NCBI GenBank assembly: GCA_963743275.1
Contig: CAVUPB010000003.1
Location: 133,251 to 197,250, forward strand
Direction of reading: 5' to 3'
DNA: 64,000 nucleotides
Origin: JALYLC01 sp963743275
GTDB lineage: Bacteria > Actinomycetota > Thermoleophilia > Gaiellales > JALYLC01
A program made the position numbers and the translations under genes. Numbering within the stretch: the stretch's first letter is position 1; each line of letters begins with the position of its first letter. Under the pieces are notes generated by a model. The model saw only the letters and a list, made by a program, of their open reading frames with translations. It was not told where the DNA came from and did not search any database. This document shows positions 52,734-60,850 of this stretch, piece after piece.

Positions 52734-53183
52734 CTACCGCCGCGAGCGAGCCGCCTCCAGCGTGCGCCCGAGGTTGGTGAAGAGCTTGCGCCACCCGTCC
52801 TCGTGTGCGCGCAGTGCCTCCTCGTCCCAGAGGCCGCTGTGGGTGAAGCGGACCGTGGTGGCGCCGTCGGACTCCTGGAAGTCGAGCTCGATCAGCGTCC
52901 GCCTCGTGTCGCCGTCCCAGGTCCAGGTGAACGCCAGGCGGGTGGGCGGCTCGATCTCCGTGTAGGTGCCGCCGCCGCCGTACTCGACGCCCGTGTCCGG
53001 GTCGCGCATGACGACGCGCACGACGCCGCCCACGCGCAGGTCGACTTCGGCCTCGGTCGTCTCCCAGTCGTGCTCGGCGTGCCACCAGCGCAGGAGCACC
53101 TCCTCGCTCGTCCACGCGTCGAACACCGCCTCGGCGGGCGCGTCATAGGTGCGCTCCAGGCGGAGCGTCCTGTTGCCGGTCAT
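52734..53183 (-). CDS. SRPBCC/AHSA1-family protein
   Basis: A 149-residue START-like protein: LRLERTYDAPAEAVFDAWTS, EEVLLRWWHAEHDW and GGTYTEIEPPTRLAFTWTW are AHSA1 family hallmarks, ending with a long helix GWRKLFTNLGRTLEA. It should bind a hydrophobic ligand. It is the last gene of a four-gene operon (ArsR, DUF899, microprotein, this gene), with its ATG overlapping the microprotein stop. Actinobacteria often encode such proteins next to ArsR genes. Confidence 0.92.
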   Translation of the reverse strand: MTGNRTLRLERTYDAPAEAVFDAWTSEEVLLRWWHAEHDWETTEAEVDLRVGGVVRVVMRDPDTGVEYGGGGTYTEIEPPTRLAFTWTWDGDTRRTLIELDFQESDGATTVRFTHSGLWDEEALRAHEDGWRKLFTNLGRTLEAARSRR

Positions 53184-53317
53184 TCGCCCGGCTCCCGCCG
53201 GCGTCGCAGGCGCAGCATCAGCCAGGCGCGCATGGCCACCACACCGGTGCCCGCGCCCGCCATCACCGGCAGGAACTCCTCCACGGGCACGCCTCCGACG
53301 TGAGCGATCACGATCAC
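53180..53317 (-). CDS. 45-residue membrane microprotein in ArsR operon
   Basis: Reading from GTG 53317, which overlaps the DUF899 stop (GTGA), to TGA 53180, which overlaps the AHSA1 ATG (ATGA). The product has one hydrophobic segment, FLPVMAGAGTGVVAMRAWLM, followed by a very basic tail RLRRRREPGE, so a single-pass membrane protein with a cytoplasmic basic end. The start MIVIAHVGGVPVEEF recalls small envelope proteins of actinobacteria. Overlaps on both sides are the main evidence that it is real. Confidence 0.65.
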   Translation of the reverse strand: MIVIAHVGGVPVEEFLPVMAGAGTGVVAMRAWLMLRLRRRREPGE

Positions 53318-54048
53318 GAGCGTGCGCTCCTCGAGCCGCGCTGCGAGGCGGCGGCGTCCGAGAGGGCCGCCTCGAAGACGGTTGCCTCGCCGTACTCGTC
53401 GTGGAGGTTCCACCACCGGTAGGGCGGGGTCTGCGGGTAGCCCTCCGGCGAGTCCTCCCAGGCCTCCTGGCGTCCGAGCGCGGTGATGTCGAGGTAGCTC
53501 CAGGTGCTGCCCAGCGCTTCGTCGCCGCGCTTGTCGACGAAGTAGGTGCGAAAGATCTCGTCGCCGTCGCGGAAGAAGGCGTTGGTGCCATGCCACTCGT
53601 CCACGCCGAAGTCGACGTCGAAGTCGTCCGTGATCGTGTACCACGGGATCTCCCAGCCCATCCGCGCCTTCCAGCGCGCGATGTGCGCCTGAGACGCGCG
53701 CGAGACGAACGCGAGCGTGGTGTCGCGGGCGTTCAGGTGGGCGAGATGGGCGACCTGGTCCGCGACCATGGAGCAGCCGCGGCAGCCACTGTCCGGCCAG
53801 CCGGCCACGCCGGGCTCGAAGAAGTTGCGATAGACGATCAGCTGACGGCGCCCCTCGAAGAGGTCGAGCAGGCTCGCCGGGCCATCCGGGCCCTCGAACG
53901 CGTAGTCCTTCTCGATGGCCATCCTCGGCATCCGCCGGCGCTTGGCGGCCAGCGCATCGCGGGCGCGGGTCAGCTCCTTCTCCTCGACCAGCAGTTCCTC
54001 GCGCGCGGCCTCCCACTCCTGCGGCGAGACGATCGGCGGCATGTTCAT
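53314..54048 (-). CDS. DUF899 family thioredoxin-like protein
   Basis: A 244-residue protein: VSPQEWEAAREELLVEEKEL, YAFEGPDGPASLLDLFEGRR, YRNFFEPGVAGWPDSGCRGC and WHGTNAFFRDGDEIFRTYF are typical for DUF899. The fold is thioredoxin-like, and a C-x2-C pair (CRGC) occupies the redox position. The reaction is not known. The ATG at 54048 overlaps the ArsR stop by 4 nt, so it is under the same autoregulated promoter. Confidence 0.92.
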   Translation of the reverse strand: MNMPPIVSPQEWEAAREELLVEEKELTRARDALAAKRRRMPRMAIEKDYAFEGPDGPASLLDLFEGRRQLIVYRNFFEPGVAGWPDSGCRGCSMVADQVAHLAHLNARDTTLAFVSRASQAHIARWKARMGWEIPWYTITDDFDVDFGVDEWHGTNAFFRDGDEIFRTYFVDKRGDEALGSTWSYLDITALGRQEAWEDSPEGYPQTPPYRWWNLHDEYGEATVFEAALSDAAASQRGSRSARS

Positions 54049-54359
54049 TGCGCTTCTTCCTCCTTGAGGTACTCGTCGACGACATCGAACAGGCGCCCCC
54101 AGAGGGCGCGCTGGCGATCCATCCATTCGGCCGCCTCGCCGAGCACGACCGGCTCGAGCGAGAGCCGGTGCGTCCGGCCCACGACGACGCGCTTCACGAC
54201 GCCGGTCTCCTCCAGCACCTTCAGGTGCTTGGAGATCGCGGGCTTCGACACGCCGAAGCCGCCCGTGGCCTCGCCGACCGTCGCCGGACCGACGGCGAGG
54301 CGCTCGACGATGCCACGCCGGATCGGGTGCGAAAGCGCCCTGAATGGATCGTTAACCAT
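54045..54359 (-). CDS. ArsR-family transcriptional regulator
   Basis: A 104-residue winged-helix repressor: NDPFRALSHPIRRGIVERLA, then VGEATGGFGVSKPAISKHLKVLEETGVV and the wing VKRVVVGRTHRLSLEP. It lacks the metal-binding Cys of arsenic sensors, as usual for ArsR proteins paired with AHSA1 genes. The ATG is 7 nt after TATTGT (54367-54372). The inverted repeat at 54351-54368 covers the start codon and -10, pointing to autorepression. Confidence 0.93.
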   Translation of the reverse strand: MVNDPFRALSHPIRRGIVERLAVGPATVGEATGGFGVSKPAISKHLKVLEETGVVKRVVVGRTHRLSLEPVVLGEAAEWMDRQRALWGRLFDVVDEYLKEEEAQ

Positions 54360-54372
54360 TAGGCTAACAATA
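54351..54372 (-). promoter_or_regulatory. Leaderless promoter and ArsR operator
   Basis: GTTAACC (54351-54357) and GGCTAAC (54362-54368) form an inverted repeat with one mismatch around ATTA. On the minus strand the -10 TATTGT is 54367-54372. The repeat overlaps both the start codon and the -10 edge. Confidence 0.6.
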
Positions 54373-54453
54373 GCACACGTCGAATGGCCCCTGGCAGCTC
54401 GAGCTGTGCGCCTGGCAAGATCCGCAGATGGCTGCGACGCCACGTGACGCCGC

Positions 54454-55221
54454 GTGATCGCCCTGGTGATTGCAGTGCTCGCGCTGCCCGCGCCGAATGC
54501 GCCGATCCCGGTCGCGCCCGGACCACTCGCAGCCGTGTTGCGGGACACCGAGCGGTCGCTCAACATCGCGATCGCCCGCTGGGACGCGTCGGCTCCCCCG
54601 CCGCGTGACGTGACGCTGCTCGCGCTCTACGAGCAGCGGATCTTCCACACGCTCGGATCCAAGCGCAGACTCGCGCGCGCGGTCGTGAAGCTCGACCCGG
54701 CGGCGGCCGACGACGTCGCCGCGCGCGCCGATCTCGCGTCTCTTGCCGGGCGCTCCCCGCCGTTGCGGGCCGCGCCGCGCGTCGGGGCGGCGCCTCCAGC
54801 CGCGCGGCTGCGCGCGTGGTATCGCGCAGCGCAGGCACGCTTCGGGGTGCGCTGGCAGCTGCTCGCCGCGATCAACTTCGTCGAATCCGCGTTCGGCAAG
54901 GTGCGGAACACCAGCACCGCCGGCGCGCAGGGCCCGATGCAGTTCGAGCCCGCCACCTGGCGAGCGTACGGGCTGGGCGGGAACGTCCACGATCCGCACG
55001 ACGCCATCCTCGGCGCCGCGAACTTCCTCGCCGCAAACGATGCAGCGGCGAACGAGCGCAGCGCCCTCTACCGCTACAACCACTCGAGCCTGTACGTCGA
55101 CGCCGTCACTCGCTACGCGCACCGGATGACACGTGATCCGCGCGCGTTCTTCCGCTACTACAGCTGGTCGGTCTTCATCCACACGCCGGCCGGCTACCGC
55201 AGAGTGACCGGGCCACGCTGA
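54454..55221 (+). CDS. Lytic transglycosylase-like secreted protein
   Basis: A 255-residue protein from GTG 54454 with a short hydrophobic N-terminus (IALVIAVLALPAP). The SLT-like domain starts about residue 120: WQLLAAINFVESAFGKV contains the catalytic Glu, followed by STAGAQGPMQFEPATWRAYG and AANFLAANDAA, then YNHSSLYVDAVTRYA. It would cleave peptidoglycan glycan chains with 1,6-anhydro product formation. The start is somewhat uncertain; there is no clear ribosome binding site. Confidence 0.87.
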   Translation: MIALVIAVLALPAPNAPIPVAPGPLAAVLRDTERSLNIAIARWDASAPPPRDVTLLALYEQRIFHTLGSKRRLARAVVKLDPAAADDVAARADLASLAGRSPPLRAAPRVGAAPPAARLRAWYRAAQARFGVRWQLLAAINFVESAFGKVRNTSTAGAQGPMQFEPATWRAYGLGGNVHDPHDAILGAANFLAANDAAANERSALYRYNHSSLYVDAVTRYAHRMTRDPRAFFRYYSWSVFIHTPAGYRRVTGPR

Positions 55222-55507
55222 GCCGCGACCACTCGCACCAGGCCGGCTGCCTGCGGCGGATCACGTCGCCGTGTCCGTCCCGGAGCGTGCGTCGAGCGCG
55301 CTCCTGCAGCGCTCCGCGACCGCCGGCGCGTCCTGCACCCACGGCTCGGCGAGAAGGCCGCGCAGCGCGTCGCCGGCGACGGCGGCGAGGTCGGGGGAGG
55401 CGCTCTCGACGGCAGCGGCAAGCGCCAGCGCTATCCGCCTCGAATTCGCTGGCAAAGTCGCTGCATTTCGGCACAATCTCGGCACACTTTGGCGGCTGGC
55501 CGGCTGG

Positions 55508-55528
55508 TACGATACGAACGTATGTTCG
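55508..55528 (+). promoter_or_regulatory. -10 hexamer and SOS box of the DUF222/HNH gene
   Basis: TACGAT (55508-55513) is a -10; CGAAC-GTAT-GTTCG (55515-55528) matches the actinobacterial LexA box and overlaps the ATG at 55522. LexA bound there would cover the transcription start. The same layout is known for 13E12-repeat genes of Mycobacterium tuberculosis. Confidence 0.75.
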
Positions 55529-56646
55529 CCACACTGGATGGGACGGTCGACCAGGTGCGGGAGCGGCGCCGCGAGGCGCGCCGCCGCGAGCTGCGCTGCG
55601 CTGTGCGCGCAGGAGGCGCGCATCAAGCAGCGCGTCACGGAGATCGTGCGCGAGGCCGACGACGACGGCGACTGGCAGGCCGCGGGCTGCTCCTCGAGCG
55701 CGCAGTGGCTCGCGCAGCTCGCAAGCAGCGACTACCGCAGCGCCGCGCGCATCACGCGCACGAGCAGCGCGCTGCGCAGCCTGCCCGCACTCGACCACGC
55801 CCTCTCCACCGGCGCGCTGACACTCGACCAGGTCGCAGCCGCCGCCCAGTACGCAACCCCGGCCAGCGACGCCGAGTTGGCGCGTCTCGCGGTCGGCAAG
55901 CCGCCCAGTGAGATCGCGCTCGCGGCGCGCACACTCGCCCCGCCGACAGTGACCGACGACCAGGAGCTCTACGAGCGGCGCGCGCTGAGCATGACCTGGA
56001 CGCGCGGGCGACGCGAGCTCGCCTTCAACGGCCGCCTACCACTCGAGCAGGGCGCCGCCTTCGAGCAGGCCATCTGGAGCATCGCCAAGACCCAACGCGC
56101 CGCCGACAAACAGGCCGGCACGACCCTCGAGTGGCAACAGTCCGCCGCCGACGCGCTCGTCACACTCGCCCGCCAGCGGCGGCGGCGACGGCGTTGTGAT
56201 GCGCAGCCCCACCACCCTGATCGTGCACCTCAGCGACGACGAGCCGCCGCTGCTCGAAGGCGCCGGGCCACTCAGCCCCGAGACCGCCGAGCGACTCGCC
56301 TGCGACGCACGCCGCCTCACGATCAAGCCCAACGGCCGCGACCTCCTGCACTCCCGCGTCGGACGCTGCGCCTCCTACGCGCAGCAGCGCGCACTCCACA
56401 AGCGCTCCGCGCACTGCCAGTACCCCGGCTGCACCGCCACCCGCGAACTCGAAGCCCACCACGTCACCCCGGTCGAGCACGGCGGCACGACCGAGCTCGA
56501 CAACCTCATCCTGCTCTGCCCCCGCCACCACAAACTGCTCGCACGACCACCACATCCGCACGCACGGCAACGGCGAGCGCCCCGCGTTCACCGACCCAGC
56601 CGGACGCGCGATCACCACCAACCAGCCACACGCACCACCCCGCTAA
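55522..56646 (+). pseudogene. DUF222/HNH endonuclease (13E12-repeat family), three frameshifts
   Basis: Three frame changes interrupt a gene of about 370 codons: near 55595-55610, 56173-56185 and 56538-56545. Pieces read MFATLDGTVDQVRERRREA, then QEARIKQRVTEIVREADDDG and the DUF222 body, then RSPTTLIVHLSDDEPPLLEG, then the HNH nuclease CQYPGCTATRELEAHHVTPV with HGGTTELDNLILLCPRHH, and finally TDPAGRAITTNQP before TAA 56644. The domain order is normal and no large part is missing. Either the gene is decaying or several sequencing indels are present. It is preceded by an SOS box and is adjacent to the left end of an integrative element. Confidence 0.82.
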
Positions 56647-56756
56647 CCGGCCGCGACGGCTCCGCCGACACCCCTGCCCCAGCGGCAACACGCCAGGCCC
56701 TCGGCCGAATCACGAGGATGAAAGGCGACCGCCGCACGCGAAACGGTCGAGCGGTA

Positions 56757-56774
56757 TGCGGATGAGAGGACTCG
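56757..56774. repeat. Left attachment-site repeat (attL)
   Basis: TGCGGATGAGAGGACTCG, matching 62293-62310 except for one C/T difference. It lies 110 nt after the stop of the broken DUF222/HNH gene. Confidence 0.65.
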
Positions 56775-56783
56775 TTCGATAGG

Positions 56784-56848
56784 CGTCTCATGCGTCCAAG
56801 TTGCTCAACCACGCCAAATCCGACGTCGGCCTTCGTCTCATGAGTCCA
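56784..56848. repeat. 15-nt direct repeat near the left end
   Basis: CGTCTCATGCGTCCA at 56784-56798 and CGTCTCATGAGTCCA at 56834-56848 (14 of 15 identical), 50 nt apart, 10 nt inside the left att repeat. Spacing of about five helical turns suggests protein-binding sites, for example for Xis. Confidence 0.5.
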
Positions 56849-56867
56849 TCCTCGTGCGCATGCATTC

Positions 56868-56885
56868 GGTACCAAGAGCGGTACC
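56868..56885. promoter_or_regulatory. Paired GGTACC sites, left end
   Basis: GGTACC at 56868-56873 and 56880-56885, the second within GAGCGGTACCA. A matching pair lies at 62239-62257. They are candidates for integrase arm-type sites. Confidence 0.45.
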
Positions 56886-56961
56886 ACTCGTCGCGGCGCA
56901 CCGCCGAGGCGATCGCGGCGAGCGCTACCAGGGAGACCATCGATTCCGTACGCGCACGCGC

Positions 56962-57153
56962 TCACAGCTGGGTGATGTGAGCGACGAGCGGATGCAGATC
57001 GTCCGAAGAGGCCAGCCGCCGGAGGGTGCGCACGCCGGCCTTGCGGTGGGCGCAAGCCAATGCGACCAGGAGCGGCTCTCCGCTGGCGATGGCCTCGGTC
57101 ACCTTCAAGTCCTCGAACGCTCGGCGCCATCCTGGACGTTGTCGACTCGACAT
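56962..57153 (-). CDS. Hypothetical protein, possibly a gene fragment
   Basis: A 63-residue frame from ATG 57153 to TGA 56962: RAFEDLKVTEAIASGEPLLV, ALACAHRKAGVRTLRRLASS, then DDLHPLVAHITQL. Third codon positions are strongly G/C on this strand only, which supports coding. It looks helical and could be the C-terminal remnant of a larger protein. No family is recognised. Its start lies inside the 13-mer inverted repeat at 57140-57176. Confidence 0.45.
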   Translation of the reverse strand: MSSRQRPGWRRAFEDLKVTEAIASGEPLLVALACAHRKAGVRTLRRLASSDDLHPLVAHITQL

Positions 57154-57176
57154 TGGATGTCCGTGTCGAGTCGACA
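57140..57176. repeat. Inverted 13-mers TGTCGASTCGACA
   Basis: TGTCGACTCGACA at 57140-57152 and its exact reverse complement at 57164-57176, with 11 nt between. The same two 13-mers recur at 62509-62521 and 62562-62574 (last base differs). They precede the Clp_N gene and flank the element, so a shared binding protein is plausible. Confidence 0.6.
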
Positions 57177-57243
57177 TTCCGCTCTTACGGCCGAATCGCC
57201 AATGGTCGCCGACATCTCTCGTGACGGCGATTACAGTGCGTCG

Positions 57244-58150
57244 ATGAACCTCGCCGGCAAGCAGTTTCGCCTGCTCCTGTCGTTGGCGGGTGAGGAAGCG
57301 CAGCGGTGCGGGAGCACGACAGTCGGCCCTGGGGATTTCCTGCTCGCGATGCTCTCGCCGGCGTTCGTCGATTCGCGCGCTGCGAGAGCGCTTGCTCGTT
57401 GCTCGATCACGCGCGAGCTCATCGACGAGTTGAGCGGCCGCGCGCGACGTGCGGGCAAGGCGGGCCGTAGAGGCGCGACCTGGAATCCGGCGTGTCACGA
57501 GATGGTCGGTTTCGCGTCGGGACTCGCCGCCGGCCTCGGGACGGGCGAGGTGACCGTTGAAGACGTGCTCATCGCGATGCTCTACCAGCCGTATTTCGAG
57601 GGAGACCCAACGTCGACGCGCCACGCGGTCTTCGCTGCGCTCGTTGATCTGGGCGTCCAAGTGCCAGGTCCTCCGTGGCCAGAGCGCCGAGAGCCCGGGC
57701 CGCGGTACGAGCGGGTGGATGTCTCCCTAGAGGATCTCGAGGCTCTCATTTCCATGCTGCCGCGTCTGGTGCCGGGAGGCATCGCCTGGAATCAAGACGG
57801 CAAGCGCGGCTGGGTTCAGCCGCTGAACGACGTCGACCTCACGGCTGTCATCCCCTTCCGCACTCGAGGCTTGGAGCCGAGGACGCCTGCCCTGCCCGTG
57901 TTGCGGCAACGTGACGCTGAACCGCGACGAGCCGCTCGGCGAACGCCGCTGCCCTGTGTGCTTCTGGATCGACGACGCCGTCCAAAGTAACAACCCCGAC
58001 TACAGCGCCGAGCCGAACGGCATCAGCCTCGCCGAGGCACGCGTGTCGTTCGCACGCAACGGCTTCGCGCGCAACGCCGGCTCCGGGCAGGTTCGGCCCC
58101 CAAATCCCGACGAATCAGTCCCGGAACCTGTCCGCGAGACGTCCCGCTGA
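57244..58150 (+). pseudogene. Clp_N - CPCC fusion protein, frameshifted
   Basis: Starting at ATG 57244 (TACAGT at 57232-57237, 6 nt upstream) the first frame encodes two Clp_N-like repeats: NLAGKQFRLLLSLAGEEAQR with VGPGDFLLAML, then ACHEMVGFASGLAAGLG with VTVEDVLIAMLYQP. A middle region of about 80 residues follows. Removing one C near 57886-57895 joins it to PACPCCGNVTLNRDEP and RRCPVCFWIDDAVQSNNPDY, a complete CPCC Cys-rich domain ending at 58150. The joined product is about 300 residues. Clp_N normally selects substrates for ClpC/ClpA; here no ATPase domain exists, so it might act as a stand-alone adaptor or immunity-type protein (inference). Confidence 0.7.
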
Positions 58151-58556
58151 CGAGAGCCTGGCCATGAACTGCCCCCGAGGACGCCCGGTGCAAGCGCAGA
58201 CCGATGAGGCCGGGCCGGGAATCGGCGTGGCGACTATCGTTGGCACGATGGCAGGTCCTACAGCGCCGGGGATCCACGGGATCCACAGCCGGACGCAAGA
58301 TGCCGTCAGGGTGACGACGCCGTGAATGGAAATCCCGGGCGCCGCGTGCCACGCCGGGATCGGCATTTTGAGGCATTCGAGGCATCGCGTGCTCTCCGCG
58401 CGAAGGCGGCCGAGGAGGCGCGTGCCGGACGAACCGGGACGTCGAGCGACGACAGCGCGCGACGCTATCTCGAAAACAACTCAGGAGGGGTGACCTCCCG
58501 CTACTTCTGGGCGATGTTCCGCAGGGAGGCGGATCCAGGAGCTTCGTTTCATCTCG

Positions 58557-59144
58557 ATGGCCGCGGCGCTCGTGCTTGCGCTCGTCGAGGGTTCATGGCC
58601 GCTCTTTGCGCTGCTGCTGCTGACCTGGATTCCCTCGAGCTGGATGCGGGGCTACACCGTCGTCGACCTTCTTCTGTGTGCCGTAGCGTGCGTTGCCGGC
58701 GTCGCGCTCGACTCTACTGCGGTGGCGATCCTGGGCGGTCTCGCGCCCTTCGCGGCCACCGTTGTGCTCAGAGGCGTCATGCCCCGAATCTTCGGAACAG
58801 CGACGTCACTCATTCGAGATCCGTTCTTCGGCGTGGAGTCCAGGGAACAAGACATCTCGGTGCTCACTCGAAAGCTTGGCCAGTGGCAGACGCGCATCCA
58901 CGCGGAACCGACCGACCCCTCAGTCCTCGAATCCGTCCTCCTTGAAATGCGCGACTGGGACGTCACGCTAAATCAGGCGACGCGAGTAGCGTCGTTCGAG
59001 GGATCGCCTCTCGAACTGGTCGAGCGAATCTCCAAGACCAAGGTCTACTGGCCCGAGCGCAAAGAGGATGCATTCGTCGACGTCGGATGGGCGTGGGAAC
59101 GAGTGATACAGGCGAGCCACGCACTAACGCCACAGGACCGTTAA
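58557..59144 (+). CDS. Membrane protein of unknown function (island cargo)
   Basis: A 195-residue frame with about three hydrophobic helices in the first 75 residues (ALVLALVEGSWPLFALLLL, VVDLLLCAVACVAGVAL, AVAILGGLAPFAATVVL), then a soluble part with GTATSLIRDPFFGVESREQD and EMRDWDVTLNQATRVASF. No family is recognised. The real gene may begin at GTG 58322: that frame encodes a charged N-terminus ending YFWAMFRRE and would join this one after a single-base change near 58524-58535 (RIQELRFISMAAAL continues). G+C is lower than in the flanking chromosome. Confidence 0.6.
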   Translation: MAAALVLALVEGSWPLFALLLLTWIPSSWMRGYTVVDLLLCAVACVAGVALDSTAVAILGGLAPFAATVVLRGVMPRIFGTATSLIRDPFFGVESREQDISVLTRKLGQWQTRIHAEPTDPSVLESVLLEMRDWDVTLNQATRVASFEGSPLELVERISKTKVYWPERKEDAFVDVGWAWERVIQASHALTPQDR

Positions 59145-59148
59145 GCCA

Positions 59149-59496
59149 GTGGACGCCGGTCAGTCATCGCGCGGCGCCGCATTGAACGAGGACTACTTCT
59201 TCGCGGCCCTCGGCATGCTTGTGGCAGTCTTCGCAAGCGTCCGAGTGGTCGTGAGACGTCGGGTTCGCGCGACTGCTCGTAGAGCCGATGGACACGAGCA
59301 CTCGTCGCGCAGCACGGCGCTGGCCCCCGCATCGGAACGCCGCTCAGAACCGGCGCGTCTCGGTCCAGAGCGGCCGCTCCGTGCCGTCAGCGCCGCGCTC
59401 TACATGGAAGATCGTCAAAGCGGGAGGCCTTCGACGGTAAGCCGCGACGCGCCTGCGATCAGCGCGCGCCGACCGCCGAATGACCTCGCAGAGTAG
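59149..59496 (+). CDS. Small membrane-anchored protein (tentative)
   Basis: A 115-residue frame from GTG 59149, 4 nt after the preceding stop, with one helix YFFAALGMLVAVFASVRVVV followed by a basic stretch. Its last 50 codons overlap the end of the DUF4238 gene on the other strand, so either that part or the whole frame is spurious. Close spacing to the upstream gene is the argument for it. Confidence 0.35.
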   Translation: MDAGQSSRGAALNEDYFFAALGMLVAVFASVRVVVRRRVRATARRADGHEHSSRSTALAPASERRSEPARLGPERPLRAVSAALYMEDRQSGRPSTVSRDAPAISARRPPNDLAE

Positions 59497-60387
59497 GTAT
59501 TGCGACTCGCCGTAGATACGGGTCTCGGCGTTCGCATATGTCCGGAGGTTGATGTCGAGGACGAGCGCTGGAGGCGCGATCTCCTCACCGTGGCTCGAGC
59601 GCGTCTCCGAGAACAGCAGGCAGCAATCCTTGCTCAACGGCAACGTCGTCTCAGCTCGCGGCGACGACTTCCACGCCGCCGCATAACTTGGCGGCGCTGG
59701 CGTTGGATCGATCATTACAACGGGTACATCTCCGATGACGAATGCGGGCGCGTCGTCCGCGCGCCACAGAATCGTGCACGGCAGGTCTGCAAGCTCGTTC
59801 ACCATCCGCGGAATTAAGTCGAGCATCCGGCGGATCGCATGCTGACGCGTCGCTGCGATCTCGATCGTCACGCGGCCTGCTCCAAGGTCTGCCAGGAGTG
59901 AGGTGCGCAGCGATTCTGACGCCGCCCGGTCGTCGAGCGGTACGAGTCCCGCGTCCACAGCGGCGTCGTAGAACTCGCCTGGGTCATGCATGAACGCCTC
60001 GTGCCGAAATTCCTCCCCGACCTCCTCCATTCTCCGAAGGTGCTCAAGGCCCCGCGGATTCCGCAGATGAAGCATCACGGCGAGCGCGAGGAGTTCCAGG
60101 CGTTCGTCGTCGGTCAGTGAAAGACCCGGAGCGAGGCGCTCGAGCAGCGGTGCAACAGCGCCTTCCCAATCTGCGAATCCGCTCTCGACGACGGTGCGCT
60201 CGGCCCCAGGAATCGTCTCAACCATGTACAGATCACGCACGACCGCGGTGTCCTTCGTCGCCGCCGGGTAACACCGCCCGGACTCCACGTCGAGGTGGAA
60301 GATCCGCGGGACCTTGGCGGCGGGATCCACGGCAAAGCGGTCCAGCAGCAGCTTCGGTATGAAGTGCTGATGACGAGTTTCCGACAC
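59344..60387 (-). CDS. DUF4238 family protein
   Basis: A 347-residue protein. ETRHQHFIPKLLLDRFAVDP near the N-terminus is the DUF4238 signature (H-x-H-F-I-P), followed by IFHLDVESGRCYPAATKDTA and a helical body; FVIGDVPVVMIDPTPAPPSY and LPLSKDCCLLFSETRSS match the C-terminal conserved blocks of this family, and the end is beta-rich. DUF4238 proteins are frequent on prophages and islands; a biochemical function is not established. Start GTG 60387 has TATCGT 8 nt upstream (60396-60401); a TTG at 60582 in frame is less likely. Confidence 0.75.
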   Translation of the reverse strand: MSETRHQHFIPKLLLDRFAVDPAAKVPRIFHLDVESGRCYPAATKDTAVVRDLYMVETIPGAERTVVESGFADWEGAVAPLLERLAPGLSLTDDERLELLALAVMLHLRNPRGLEHLRRMEEVGEEFRHEAFMHDPGEFYDAAVDAGLVPLDDRAASESLRTSLLADLGAGRVTIEIAATRQHAIRRMLDLIPRMVNELADLPCTILWRADDAPAFVIGDVPVVMIDPTPAPPSYAAAWKSSPRAETTLPLSKDCCLLFSETRSSHGEEIAPPALVLDINLRTYANAETRIYGESQYLLCEVIRRSARADRRRVAAYRRRPPALTIFHVERGADGTERPLWTETRRF

Positions 60388-60850
60388 CGCGATCCACGAT
60401 ACGCCGAAGACCCGCGCGCCTGAACCGCTCAGCAACCAGGCGCGCAGCAGCGCCGGCCTCGGCAAGTCAGCCGTCCCGTCATGACGCTCGTGCGTCGAGC
60501 CCCACGGCTCCTTTAAGGCCGCAGCCGTCGACTCCCACACCGTTGCACTGATTAGTGCGTCAGCTTTCTCCGAGGCCGTCAAACCGCCTCAAATGGAGCG
60601 ATTCGGCGGATCTCACGCCCCGCTGCCTCGTACCCCACGGGCCCCGGCCAGGTTCCTCGCCAAGGAGGTGCCTTGCGAATCGCATCACGTGACCGATATG
60701 GTCCCGCCATCGCTCGACTACGGTCGCACGACCCCGAGGAGCGCGCCAGCCGATGAAGCACGACGGCGCGCAGGCACGACCTCTGCGGATGCAGGGCGCA
60801 GCAGCTTCAGTCGATTCGACGGCTGCACGGCGTGCCGGCGGTTGGGCTAC
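60388..60850. other. Gap between divergent DUF4238 and HTH genes
   Basis: About 460 nt without a convincing gene. It contains the DUF4238 promoter (60396-60401) and AAGGAGG at 60662-60668. The HTH reading frame stays open back to 60593, so the HTH protein may start further upstream (for example GTG 60668 or ATG 60698). Confidence 0.5.

Noticed and set aside
59149..59496. Full length of the 115-codon frame as a certain gene
   Set aside because: Nearly half of it overlaps the DUF4238 coding sequence on the other strand; kept only as a tentative feature because of its close spacing and membrane helix.
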